NCBI GenBank assembly: GCA_030024065.1
Contig: JASEIE010000196.1
Location: 1-7,854 of the forward strand
From: Thermodesulfobacteriota bacterium
Lineage (GTDB): Bacteria > Desulfobacterota > BSN033 > UBA1163
Direction of reading: 5' to 3'
Length of the DNA stretch: 7,854 nt
Shown here: positions 1 to 6,664 of the stretch, in pieces
Position numbering within the stretch: the first letter of the stretch is position 1
How the letters are laid out: each line of letters begins with the position of its first letter
The notes under the pieces: model-generated
Told to the model about the DNA's origin: nothing
The model's input: only the letters and a program-made list of their open reading frames with translations
Database searches by the model: none
Position numbers and translations under genes: made by a program

Positions 1-92
1 CCCTCTGGGCCAGCGGCTGCAGCGGGGTTACATTTCAGATTAATTCCGGCGGGGTCAAGGGGCACAATATCAATGATATATTTCATCTCCGG

Positions 93-140
93 GAAGCCCC
101 GTCCTGTGCCTGCCTGCGGTAGGCAGGGACGGGGAGCTTC
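93..140. repeat. Bulged palindromic hairpin in the left intergenic region
   Basis: A strong stem-loop can be read directly. GAAG (93-96) pairs with CTTC (137-140), CCCCGTC (97-103) with GACGGGG (128-134), and CCTGCC (109-114) with GGCAGG (122-127), around a 7-base loop at 115-121. A 5-base bulge (104-108) lies on one side and a 2-base bulge (135-136) on the other. No T-run follows on either strand, so it is not a classic intrinsic terminator. A GC-rich palindrome of this kind in non-coding DNA is most like a dispersed intergenic repeat (REP-like). Only one copy lies in the window, so its repetitive nature is inferred. Confidence 0.5.
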
Positions 141-159
141 ACTATTGAGTTTTGCATAA

Positions 160-248
160 GAGCCTGTTGAACAAAGCCACTTTCCGTGCTTCGACAAGCC
201 TGTCCTGAGCCTGTCGAAAGGTGTTTTTAGCATTTGTGCGACAGGCTC
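160..248. repeat. Nested inverted-repeat element, REP/MITE-like, 89 bp
   Basis: The outer arms GAGCCTGTTGAACAAA (160-175) and TTTGTGCGACAGGCTC (233-248) are reverse complements at 14 of 16 positions. Inside them is a second palindrome, TTCGACA (190-196) against TGTCGAA (212-218), with a 15-base loop. The octamer GAGCCTGT occurs at 160-167, again at 207-214, and inverted at 241-248, so the element is built from repeated copies of one short unit. It codes for nothing. Its form fits a bacterial interspersed palindromic element or a small non-autonomous transposon. Its position, 54 bases before a transposase-like fragment, fits a patch of mobile-element debris. The identity is inferred from shape alone. 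Confidence 0.5.
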
Positions 249-302
249 ATAAATAATAGAGAATATTTTTCAATTTGGATATACTATGATGCATGAGACC
301 CT

Positions 303-587
303 ATGGGAACCGCACAGCAGTTGAAAAAGCGGCGCCGCCAAGCCATCCGGCTGTTAAAAGCGGGCAAAAATCTGTCGGCAGCAGCACGGGCCTTAAGTTC
401 ATCAGGTCGCAAGGTGATCATCCTCGACGTTAAAGAACTTTCAGGCTTTGCCCTCATAGGAATTGCGGCCATTTTGATCCTGAATGCCATCATCGGCTAC
501 TTTCAGGAACCTAAAGCTGAGGCAAGCGTACGGGCACTCAAAAGCATGGTTGTCCCTAAAGCGAAAGTGGTAAGAGGAGGACTATAG
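303..587 (+). pseudogene. Chimeric remnant: IS630-like transposase start joined to P-type ATPase fragment
   Basis: This 94-codon open frame does not look like one protein. Residues 1 to about 34 (starting MGTAQQLKKRRRQA, then LLKAGKNLSAAARAL) resemble the basic helix-turn-helix start of IS630-type transposases. From about residue 45 the frame resembles cation-transporting P-type ATPases: the hydrophobic stretch FALIGIAAILILNAIIGYF matches the second membrane helix, and QEPKAEASVRALKSM then VPKAKVVRGG matches the start of the actuator domain. The junction is around 400-430. The ATPase part stops at TAG 585-587. The downstream DNA keeps at most weak resemblance in more than one frame (for example EIP-like codons one frame over), as in a decayed gene. 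The ATPase DKTG phosphorylation site and the transposase DDE residues are absent. No good ribosome-binding site precedes the ATG. It is almost certainly non-functional, although a small expressed membrane peptide cannot be excluded. Confidence 0.6.
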
Positions 588-615
588 AAATCCCCAGAAG
601 GAGTTTTTTTAGGGG

Positions 616-634
616 AATGTTACAAACATTTTTT
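616..634 (+). promoter_or_regulatory. Small palindrome with T-run before the site-2 protease gene
   Basis: AATGTT (616-621) and AACATT (625-630) are perfect inverted repeats with a 3-base spacer, and a run of T continues to 634. It ends 6 bases before the GGAGG ribosome-binding site of the next gene. The AT-only character of most of the stem makes a stable terminator unlikely. It could be an operator half-site pair or chance. No convincing -35/-10 pair was found in 588-640, so the promoter of the downstream gene is not located. Confidence 0.25.
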
Positions 635-652
635 GCGAGAGGAGGATGAGAT

Positions 653-1765
653 ATGAATGGCACACCATTTAAGGGAGTATGGAAAGTTGCAACAGTCATG
701 GGGATACCCATCCGGGTACATTTTTCGTGGCTGATCGTCTTTGGTTTGATCACCTGGTCATTGTCCTCTCGCTATTTTCCGATGGCCGCCCCTGATCTTC
801 CATTAGCCTCTTACTGGATTAAAGGCGTCTTGGCGGCACTCCTGCTTTTTGCCTCAGTTGCTTTTCATGAGCTTGCCCATTCGTATGTAGCCCAGAAATA
901 CAAGGTTTCGATCGAGAGTATTACGCTCTTCATCTTTGGAGGCGTTGCCCAGATGAAAGGAGAATCCCCGCATCCGAAAGCAGAATTCTGGATTGCAATC
1001 GCTGGCCCTTTCTCAAGCTTTTTCCTTTCTGCTTTTTTCTTCATCTTGATGATGAATACGGCTGGTGGAAGCAAGGCACTTTTTGCTTATCTTGCACAAA
1101 TCAATTTTATTGTTGGTGTGTTCAATCTCATCCCTGGTTTTCCGATGGATGGAGGGAGGGTGTTGAGATCAGCTATATGGGGAAAGAAAAAGGACTACTT
1201 TTATGCTACCCAGAAAGCCTCCTCCATTGGACGGGGGATTGCCCTGTTTTTCATCTTCTTCGGACTTTTCTCAATTTTTACAGGTGGTATGGGAGGACTG
1301 TGGCTGATGCTCATTGGATGGTTTCTTTATAGCGCAGCACAGGCAAGTTATCAACAGTCCACCCTTCAGGAAACCCTCTCAGGCATTAAGGTCAAAGATA
1401 TCATGGTGACGGATTTGAAAACCTTAAGTCCATCGACGGCCATCGATAAGGCTGTGGATGAATATTTTCTCAGGTATGGATATGGTGGATTTCCTGTGAT
1501 TGATGACGGAAAATTTATTGGCATCGTGACCCTTAAAGAGGTTAAAAATATTCCAAGAGAGGATTGGGGAAGGGTTAAAGCATCTGATATTTTGGTGCCC
1601 CATGACAAAAAGTGGGAAGTGTCTATGGATGACGACGTTATGAAAGCCCTTGAATTAATGATAAAAGAGGACAAAGGGCGTGTTGTGGTTACAGAAAAAG
1701 ACAGGATCATAGGGCTTATTACGAGAAATGGCATTGCGAGGTATGTGCAGATTAGGGGTAGATAA
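653..1765 (+). CDS. Site-2 protease family (M50) membrane metalloprotease with C-terminal CBS pair
   Basis: This 370-residue protein is an intramembrane zinc protease of the M50 / SpoIVFB-like group. These enzymes cut membrane-embedded substrates such as anti-sigma factors or signal proteins; the substrate here is unknown. The zinc-site motif HELAH is at residues 72-76 within a membrane helix. The second metal-site motif, [11 protein letters not shown] at 158-168, carries the ligand Asp166. AGPFSS (117-122) is the usual conserved turn between them. Hydrophobic segments lie near 22-40, 56-80, 112-134, 145-162, 192-212 and 214-232. Two CBS domains follow (about 247-300 and 311-368), starting VKDIMV and ASDILV, and probably sense an adenine nucleotide in the cytoplasm. 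GGAGG (641-645) sits 7 bases before the ATG, which fixes the start. Length and domain order are normal for the CBS-bearing subgroup. The nearest downstream gene starts 79 bases away on the same strand, with no functional link evident. Confidence 0.92.
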   Translation: MNGTPFKGVWKVATVMGIPIRVHFSWLIVFGLITWSLSSRYFPMAAPDLPLASYWIKGVLAALLLFASVAFHELAHSYVAQKYKVSIESITLFIFGGVAQMKGESPHPKAEFWIAIAGPFSSFFLSAFFFILMMNTAGGSKALFAYLAQINFIVGVFNLIPGFPMDGGRVLRSAIWGKKKDYFYATQKASSIGRGIALFFIFFGLFSIFTGGMGGLWLMLIGWFLYSAAQASYQQSTLQETLSGIKVKDIMVTDLKTLSPSTAIDKAVDEYFLRYGYGGFPVIDDGKFIGIVTLKEVKNIPREDWGRVKASDILVPHDKKWEVSMDDDVMKALELMIKEDKGRVVVTEKDRIIGLITRNGIARYVQIRGR

Positions 1766-1844
1766 AGGATATATTGTTGTTCGAGATGAAATGTTGGCGA
1801 AATGGTTCAAGGCTGAAAGAAAAACAAAGGAGAGACAAAACCGT

Positions 1845-2999
1845 ATGAATGAGAAACGAAGGATCGCCTATTTTTCAATGGAGATTGGTCTCGAAGCCAG
1901 TATGCCAACTTACAGTGGCGGCCTTGGGGTTCTCGCAGGAGATACGATCCGCTCCGCCGCCGATCTTAAAGTGCCCATGGTGGCAGTTACACTTCTCCAT
2001 CGAAAAGGCTATTTTTACCAGAGGATTGATGCGACCGGATGGCAGAGAGAAGAAACCGTGGAATGGATTGTAGAAGATTTTTTGGATGAGATGCCCGGCA
2101 GAGCTGCTGTGACCATAGAGGGGCGCACGGTTCACATCCGCTCCTGGAAATATGAGGTCTTGGGCATTGGAGGGTTCAAGGTACCGGTCTATTTTCTCGA
2201 TACCGATCTTCAAGAAAATGGTGAATGGGACCGAACATTGACCCACTTTCTTTATGGAGGGGACCAATACTACAGACTTTGTCAGGAGGTCGTCCTCGGA
2301 ATGGGTGGGATCCGAATGCTCCGGAGTCTTGGCTATGAGGAATTGATACGATTCCACATGAATGAAGGTCACCCGGCTCTCCTCACCCTGGAGCTTCTCG
2401 ATGAGGAAGCGGGGAAGGCCAGGAGGGAATCGATCACCCTTGAGGATATCGATATCGTTCGGGAAAAATGTGTCTTTACCACCCATACTCCCGTGGCCGC
2501 CGGACATGACCAGTTCCCGATGGAGTTGGTCACTCAAGTCCTTGGTCGCCGGGAACTCTTTGAGGAGTTGAAAAATACCTTCTGTTGCGAGGGGCTTCTC
2601 AACCTGACCTATCTGGCTTTGAATCTGAGCCGTTATGTGAATGGGGTCGCCAAGAGACATGGTGAGATTTCGAGATTGATGTTTGCCGGTTATAAGATCG
2701 ACGCCATCACCAATGGCGTCCCTTCCCTCAGTGCTTTGGATGGGTGGTGGATCGAAGGACATATTGAAGGCGTCACCGGCTGGTCCATCGGAGGGGACAA
2801 CAGGGAACCTGCAGAAGAACGAAACCCTTCCGAAGATGCCGAGGCCCTCTATGAGAAGCTGGAAGGGGTGATCATTCCCCTTTTCTATCACCAACAGGAT
2901 CATTATATCGACGTGATGCGGAATACCATCGCCCTCAATGGATCCTTCTTCAACACCCAGAGGATGCTTCAACAATATGTCCTCAACGCCTATTTCTGA
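1845..2999 (+). CDS. Alpha-glucan phosphorylase (GT35) with internal in-frame deletion of the catalytic core
   Basis: The family releases glucose-1-phosphate from glycogen or maltodextrin using phosphate and a pyridoxal-phosphate cofactor in the cytoplasm. Residues 7-60 ([20 protein letters not shown], then GLGVLAGD) are the classic N-terminal signature. [10 protein letters not shown] (171-180) and [16 protein letters not shown] (210-225) are the expected mid-protein motifs. DAITNGV (286-292) normally leads into a further stretch of about 200 residues. Here it runs directly into [13 protein letters not shown] (293-305), which belongs after the cofactor-lysine motif (EASGTSGMKA..NGV in relatives). 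The C-terminus, GWSIG to [13 protein letters not shown], is normal. The protein is therefore 384 residues rather than the usual roughly 560-600 and lacks the cofactor lysine, so phosphorylase activity is very unlikely. The frame can be opened back to 1728 inside the upstream gene. The ATG at 1845 is preferred because AAAGGAGAG (1826-1834) precedes it and homology begins there. The pfkA start follows after 15 bases, so the two are probably co-transcribed. Confidence 0.85.
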   Translation: MNEKRRIAYFSMEIGLEASMPTYSGGLGVLAGDTIRSAADLKVPMVAVTLLHRKGYFYQRIDATGWQREETVEWIVEDFLDEMPGRAAVTIEGRTVHIRSWKYEVLGIGGFKVPVYFLDTDLQENGEWDRTLTHFLYGGDQYYRLCQEVVLGMGGIRMLRSLGYEELIRFHMNEGHPALLTLELLDEEAGKARRESITLEDIDIVREKCVFTTHTPVAAGHDQFPMELVTQVLGRRELFEELKNTFCCEGLLNLTYLALNLSRYVNGVAKRHGEISRLMFAGYKIDAITNGVPSLSALDGWWIEGHIEGVTGWSIGGDNREPAEERNPSEDAEALYEKLEGVIIPLFYHQQDHYIDVMRNTIALNGSFFNTQRMLQQYVLNAYF

Positions 3000-3014
3000 T
3001 GTCAGGGGTATAAA

Positions 3015-3983
3015 ATGAAACGAATTGCTGTACTGACGAGCGGAGGGGACGCCCCTGGAATGAACGCAGCCATCCGGGCTGTTGTGCGATCCTCCATCGA
3101 GAAAGGCTGGGAGGTCTTTGGCATCCGCAGGGGATATGAGGGACTGACCTCCGGCCACATAGAAAAGATGGGCTTGCGCGATGTCAGCCACATCATTCAG
3201 CAAGGGGGCACGGTTTTGGGGAGCGCTCGCTCCATCGAGTTTAAAACTGAAGAAGGACAAGGGAAGGCTTTGAAAATCCTTGATCAGCACCACATCGAGG
3301 CGCTGGTGGTGATCGGTGGAAATGGATCACAGACAGGGGCTCATTCCCTTTCACAGAAAGGCTTACCCGTAGTGGGCGTGGCTTCCACCATTGACAATGA
3401 CCTCTATGGATCAGAGATCGCCATTGGAGTGGATACCGCTCTCAATATCGCTCTCGAAGCCATCGACCGGCTGAAGGTCACGGCTTCTTCCCTCCAGCGC
3501 GCCTTTCTCGTGGAGGTGATGGGCCGGGACTGCGGCTACCTGGCTCTGATGGCGGGCATCGCAGGCGGGGCCGAGACCATTGTCATCCCTGAAGTGGAGA
3601 TAGACCCAGAGGCAGTGGCAAAGGATCTCCATATGGCTTACGACCGGGGGAAAACCCATGCTATCATCGTGGTGGCTGAAGGGGCCCGATACAATGCCCA
3701 GAAATTAGCCCAATATTTCGAAGAGCATCGTGAATTGGGTTTTGAATTGCGGGTCACGACCCTTGGACACGTTCAGCGGGGTGGAGCTCCTACTGCTTTC
3801 GACCGCCTGCTGGCCACCCGTTCAGGCGCAGCAGCAGTGGAACACCTGGCGCGGGGTGAACATGGGGTGCTAATGGGGCTTCTCAAAGGCGAGATTGCCG
3901 CCACCCCTCTCTCGGAAGTGGTTATCCATAAGAAACCACTGGAGTTGGGTTTGCTCAAACTAGCCGGGGTGTTAGCAAAATAG
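3015..3983 (+). CDS. pfkA: 6-phosphofructokinase, PfkA type
   Basis: This 322-residue cytoplasmic enzyme phosphorylates fructose-6-phosphate to fructose-1,6-bisphosphate, the committed step of glycolysis. Its length and residue numbering match the Escherichia coli enzyme closely. Visible are the nucleotide loop GGDAPGMNAAIR (10-21), GGTVLGSARS (64-73), GGNGS (101-105), the catalytic TIDND (125-129, with the general base Asp127), the sugar-phosphate motif EVMGR (167-171) and HVQRGG (252-257). Gly104 and the absence of Lys124 (Ser here) favour ATP rather than pyrophosphate as phosphoryl donor. Asn replaces the usual magnesium-binding Asp at 103. AGGGG (3004-3008) lies 6 bases before the ATG. 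The gene starts 15 bases after the phosphorylase stop, a pairing that makes sense for glucan breakdown into glycolysis. Allosteric control is usual in the family but cannot be judged here. Confidence 0.93.
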   Translation: MKRIAVLTSGGDAPGMNAAIRAVVRSSIEKGWEVFGIRRGYEGLTSGHIEKMGLRDVSHIIQQGGTVLGSARSIEFKTEEGQGKALKILDQHHIEALVVIGGNGSQTGAHSLSQKGLPVVGVASTIDNDLYGSEIAIGVDTALNIALEAIDRLKVTASSLQRAFLVEVMGRDCGYLALMAGIAGGAETIVIPEVEIDPEAVAKDLHMAYDRGKTHAIIVVAEGARYNAQKLAQYFEEHRELGFELRVTTLGHVQRGGAPTAFDRLLATRSGAAAVEHLARGEHGVLMGLLKGEIAATPLSEVVIHKKPLELGLLKLAGVLAK

Positions 3984-4014
3984 GATCGCTACACAGCCTA
4001 ATCATGAAAATAAT
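3984..4014. other. Short convergent intergenic gap
   Basis: Only 31 bases separate the stop codon of pfkA (plus strand) from the stop codon of the oxidoreductase beta gene (minus strand). No GC-rich stem with a T-run is visible on either strand here. Termination of either transcript must therefore be Rho-dependent, lie inside the opposite gene, or be inefficient. Confidence 0.5.
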
Positions 4015-4878
4015 TCAGATCATCCTCTTCCTGTCGATCAATTCGGATAGTTTTTGAAGATCGGGCGCCCTTTTGTATAAGGGCTCCCGGTTATCCTGAT
4101 AGGCGACCAACCCCTCCTCGAAAGTCGGTTTGTGATGAAGGTAGAAGATGCCGAGAGCCAGCTTTTTCTCTTCGGTTGCCCTCTTAAAGGCATCTACTCT
4201 GTCGGAGGAGTCATAAGATTCCTCCAGATAATAGGTATTCTCCTTAAACCATTCATAGGTGTTGAGCTTATTATAGGTCACACAGGGTTGCAAAATATCG
4301 ACCAGGGAGTAACCTCTGTGCGAGATGGCCTTTTTGATGATCTCCTTTGTCTTGTCAATATCTCCGGCAAACGCCCTCGCTACAAAAGAACCATTCAGGC
4401 TGATCGCCAGGGCGATGGGATTGAACGGTTCGAGGAAGACCCCCTCGGTCTGAATCGGCGTTTTAAATCCCGATTGGCTGGTGGGGGAAGCCTGCCCCTT
4501 GGTCAGCCCGTAGACCATGTTGTTATGAACCAGGTTGGTAATATCCGGATTTCTCCGAATGGCATTGATAAAATGATTTCCTCCCTCCCCGTACATACAG
4601 CCATCGCCGCTCTCATCGATGACGATGAGTTCCGGATTGGACGCCTTGATGGCCGTGGCCACCGGCAGGGACCTTCCATGCAGCCCATTGAACAGATGGC
4701 ATTTGAAATAATGAGGGGCCTTGGCCGCCTGACCGATCCCTGAGACCAGGACGAGCTTTTCAGGTTTTATCTCCAACTCAATCAGGGCCTGTTTCAATGC
4801 CTTGAGAATGGCAAAATTGCCACACCCCGGACACCATGCAATATCGATCTCTCCCATATCGAAACGGTTCGTCTCCAT
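4015..4878 (-). CDS. korB: 2-oxoacid:ferredoxin oxidoreductase, beta subunit (thiamine-diphosphate binding)
   Basis: The 287-residue beta subunit carries the thiamine diphosphate and [4Fe-4S] site of an enzyme converting a 2-oxoacid and CoA to acyl-CoA, CO2 and reduced ferredoxin in the cytoplasm. WCPGCGN (15-21) opens the cofactor region and [15 protein letters not shown] (89-103) holds the GDG thiamine motif. [13 protein letters not shown] and [10 protein letters not shown] (to about 134) complete it. QPCVTYN (197-203) provides a late cysteine. The third cluster cysteine, usual in SGIGCS motifs, is Gln50 here (SGIGQAAK), whereas Cys60 is present ten residues later. GAGGAGG upstream (within 4885-4895) serves as ribosome-binding site, and the ATG lies 3 bases after the alpha-subunit stop, so the pair is surely one operon. 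Whether the substrate is 2-oxoglutarate, pyruvate or another acid cannot be decided; the symbol is by similarity. Confidence 0.88.
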   Translation of the reverse strand: METNRFDMGEIDIAWCPGCGNFAILKALKQALIELEIKPEKLVLVSGIGQAAKAPHYFKCHLFNGLHGRSLPVATAIKASNPELIVIDESGDGCMYGEGGNHFINAIRRNPDITNLVHNNMVYGLTKGQASPTSQSGFKTPIQTEGVFLEPFNPIALAISLNGSFVARAFAGDIDKTKEIIKKAISHRGYSLVDILQPCVTYNKLNTYEWFKENTYYLEESYDSSDRVDAFKRATEEKKLALGIFYLHHKPTFEEGLVAYQDNREPLYKRAPDLQKLSELIDRKRMI

Positions 4879-4881
4879 TGC

Positions 4882-6633
4882 CTATCCCTCCTCTTCCACG
4901 ATCGTCTTTAAGCTCGCCTCCACCTCTTCGACTGAGAAAGGCAGCCCATTATATTTAAGAATCTTCCGATCGATCTCGAAACCGGTATCAAGCCTGATCA
5001 ATCTGCCAAATTGAGAGGTTGCATTGTTCTCAATGATCACAGTCCTCTTCGCTCGTTTCAGGTAAGTGATGGTCTCGGGATGGAGTGGGTAGATCTGTTT
5101 GAAATGTAAGAAGGCCAGATCCTCTCTCCCCAGCCTTTCCAAACTTTCTCTGATCACATGATAGTTTGATCCCCATCCAATGATCAGGATTTTGTAGTCT
5201 CGAGGACCGACAAGCTCTGGCGGGATGATCTCCTCTCCGATCCGGTCGAGTTTTTCAAGTCTCTTTCTGACCATCCTCGTCCTCAAATCCAGATCCTCCG
5301 TGATATGGCCTCTCTCATCATGCTCGTCACTATCCAGGACCACCAGCCCTTCTCCAAACCCGGGTATCCCGCGGGGGGAGATTCCACCTTCGGTCCATTG
5401 ATATCTCCTGTATTCCTTCTGGGTCTCAATGATATGGCGCTCCAGTTTGACCCGAAAGGGATCGAGGGAAGGAAGATTGTAGTGAGATTCGAGCAGGTAT
5501 TGATCCGTCAGGATGAATACAGGAACCTGAAACCGATCGGCAAAATAAAAAGCTTTCTGGGTGAGATAGAAGGCCTCTTCGATCGTTCCTGGAGCGAGAA
5601 TCACCCTTGGAAATTCTCCGTGGCCGGAGAAGAGGGCAAAGAGAAGATCTCCCTGTTCGGTTCGAGTGGGAAGGCCAGTCGCTGGTCCGGGCCTCTGACC
5701 GACATGAACCACCAGTGGAGATTCCACCATGCCTGCAAGGCTTACCCCTTCGACCATGAGGGCGAACCCTCCTCCGGAAGTTGTCACCAATGCCCTGGCT
5801 CCGGCATACCAGGCTCCGATCACCATATTGACAGCGCTGATCTCATCCTCTGCCTGCTCCACGACAAGTCCAAATTCCCTGGCATGTTGAGCGAGAAAGA
5901 CCGCTACCCCTGTGGAGGGAGACATCGGATAGAAGGATACAAAATGGCATCCCCCCGCAATGGCTCCCATGGCAATCGCCTCTGCGCCGTCGATGATAAT
6001 CTCCTCCGATACCTGTGGATCTCTCTGGACTTCAACCTGGAGGCTTCGATCCTTTAACAGGCCCTCACTCACCTCATATCCCCTTCTTGCCGCTTCAATG
6101 TTCTTCTTTAAGGTATTCTCCTCCCTGCCGGCAAAGTGATGACCGAGATAACGGTCAAGCGTCGCCTTTTTGATCTTGAAAAGTCCGGCGATCATGCCAA
6201 CGGCCACCGTATTGGAATAGATCCCTCCTCCTACTTCCGAAGCGATCTGGGAGAAGGGGACATCGATCGCCCTGTCTCCCTGGTATTCCTTTTCGAAAAT
6301 CTTCTTCTCTCCCAGCAGGATGGTTTCAGGAGAGATTCTTTTTTTCACATGGGTCACTGCGCCCTTGCTGAAGGGGACCAAAAAATCGGTTCTCTCCACA
6401 GGGGAGCAGACCCTTTTCGAGGAAACCCGGATTAACGTCGAATTGCTTCCCCCTCGAATTCGTGACATATACTCCTGAGTGGAGAAGACATGGTAACCGG
6501 AAAGTTTCAAGAGGTGGGTTAAAATATGTTCGACCGTCTGAATTCCCTGACCGGCTTCACCGCACAAAACCATTGAGACGTCGTCTTTCAATATGGACGC
6601 CCTCTGCTCACTCATAGGCTTCTTCCCTTCCAT
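4882..6633 (-). CDS. korA: 2-oxoacid:ferredoxin oxidoreductase, fused gamma-alpha subunit
   Basis: This 583-residue protein joins two subunits that are separate in four-subunit enzymes. Residues about 18-195 are the gamma domain, recognised by CGEAGQGIQTVEHIL (24-38), YMSRIRGGSNS (55-65) and YSNTVAVGMIAGLF (139-152). Residues about 210-560 are the alpha (pyrimidine-binding) part, with AMGAIAGGCHFVSFYPMSPS (221-240, the YPxTPS-type motif), VEQAEDEISAVNMVIGA (258-274), GQRPGPATGLPTRTEQGDL (312-330) and a C-terminal transketolase-like domain from about 480 (DYKILIIGWGSN). The partner beta gene follows after 3 bases. No separate 2[4Fe-4S] ferredoxin-like delta gene is present, as in two-subunit enzymes. 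An alternative start at Met7 (ATG 6613-6615) has GGAAGGGAAG just before it, while the longer start at 6633 has no clear ribosome-binding site, so the true start may be six residues shorter. The gene lies 31 bases after the yihY-like stop. Confidence 0.88.
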   Translation of the reverse strand: MEGKKPMSEQRASILKDDVSMVLCGEAGQGIQTVEHILTHLLKLSGYHVFSTQEYMSRIRGGSNSTLIRVSSKRVCSPVERTDFLVPFSKGAVTHVKKRISPETILLGEKKIFEKEYQGDRAIDVPFSQIASEVGGGIYSNTVAVGMIAGLFKIKKATLDRYLGHHFAGREENTLKKNIEAARRGYEVSEGLLKDRSLQVEVQRDPQVSEEIIIDGAEAIAMGAIAGGCHFVSFYPMSPSTGVAVFLAQHAREFGLVVEQAEDEISAVNMVIGAWYAGARALVTTSGGGFALMVEGVSLAGMVESPLVVHVGQRPGPATGLPTRTEQGDLLFALFSGHGEFPRVILAPGTIEEAFYLTQKAFYFADRFQVPVFILTDQYLLESHYNLPSLDPFRVKLERHIIETQKEYRRYQWTEGGISPRGIPGFGEGLVVLDSDEHDERGHITEDLDLRTRMVRKRLEKLDRIGEEIIPPELVGPRDYKILIIGWGSNYHVIRESLERLGREDLAFLHFKQIYPLHPETITYLKRAKRTVIIENNATSQFGRLIRLDTGFEIDRKILKYNGLPFSVEEVEASLKTIVEEEG

Positions 6634-6664
6634 GGATTGGAAAATAGGACCGCTTCGTCTTCCT

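Larger units (their letters stand above)
1..302. other. Left intergenic region, no convincing gene
   Basis: Apart from the two palindromic elements at 93-140 and 160-248, this stretch holds little. On the minus strand an ATG at 84-86 opens a frame (MKYIIDIVPLDPAGINLK...) that has no stop before the left edge, 28 codons. It has GGAG directly against the ATG rather than at a working distance, and the product was not recognised. It could be the start of a gene lying left of the window, or chance. A TATACT hexamer (280-285) lies before the chimeric remnant but has no matching -35. Confidence 0.3.

Noticed and set aside
1..86. Minus-strand frame starting at 86 and leaving the left edge
   Set aside because: With only 28 codons visible, no usable ribosome-binding spacing and no recognisable product, it is not called as a gene; it is noted in the intergenic entry.
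588..620. TCCCC...GGGGA pairing followed by T-rich DNA as a terminator after the chimeric remnant
   Set aside because: The stem is only 5 base pairs with a 16-base loop, and the T-run lies inside the loop rather than after the stem.
1728..1844. Longer phosphorylase start inside the end of the protease gene
   Set aside because: The extra 39 residues show no phosphorylase similarity, while the ATG at 1845 has AAAGGAGAG before it and begins where homology begins.
1875..3293. Long minus-strand open frame (472 codons) opposite the phosphorylase and pfkA genes
   Set aside because: It lies antisense to two clearly homologous genes, has no recognisable motifs of its own, and is explained by codon bias of the coding strand.
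3015..3983. Pyrophosphate-dependent phosphofructokinase
   Set aside because: It has Gly104 and lacks Lys124, the pair that marks pyrophosphate-dependent enzymes, so ATP use is favoured despite the unusual Asn103.
4132..4743. Plus-strand open frame of 203 codons opposite the beta subunit gene
   Set aside because: It is the antisense shadow of the thiamine-diphosphate subunit, with no ribosome-binding site or recognisable domain.
5305..6057. Plus-strand open frame of 250 codons opposite the gamma-alpha subunit gene
   Set aside because: It is the antisense shadow of a gene with strong family motifs, and its low-complexity product resembles nothing known.
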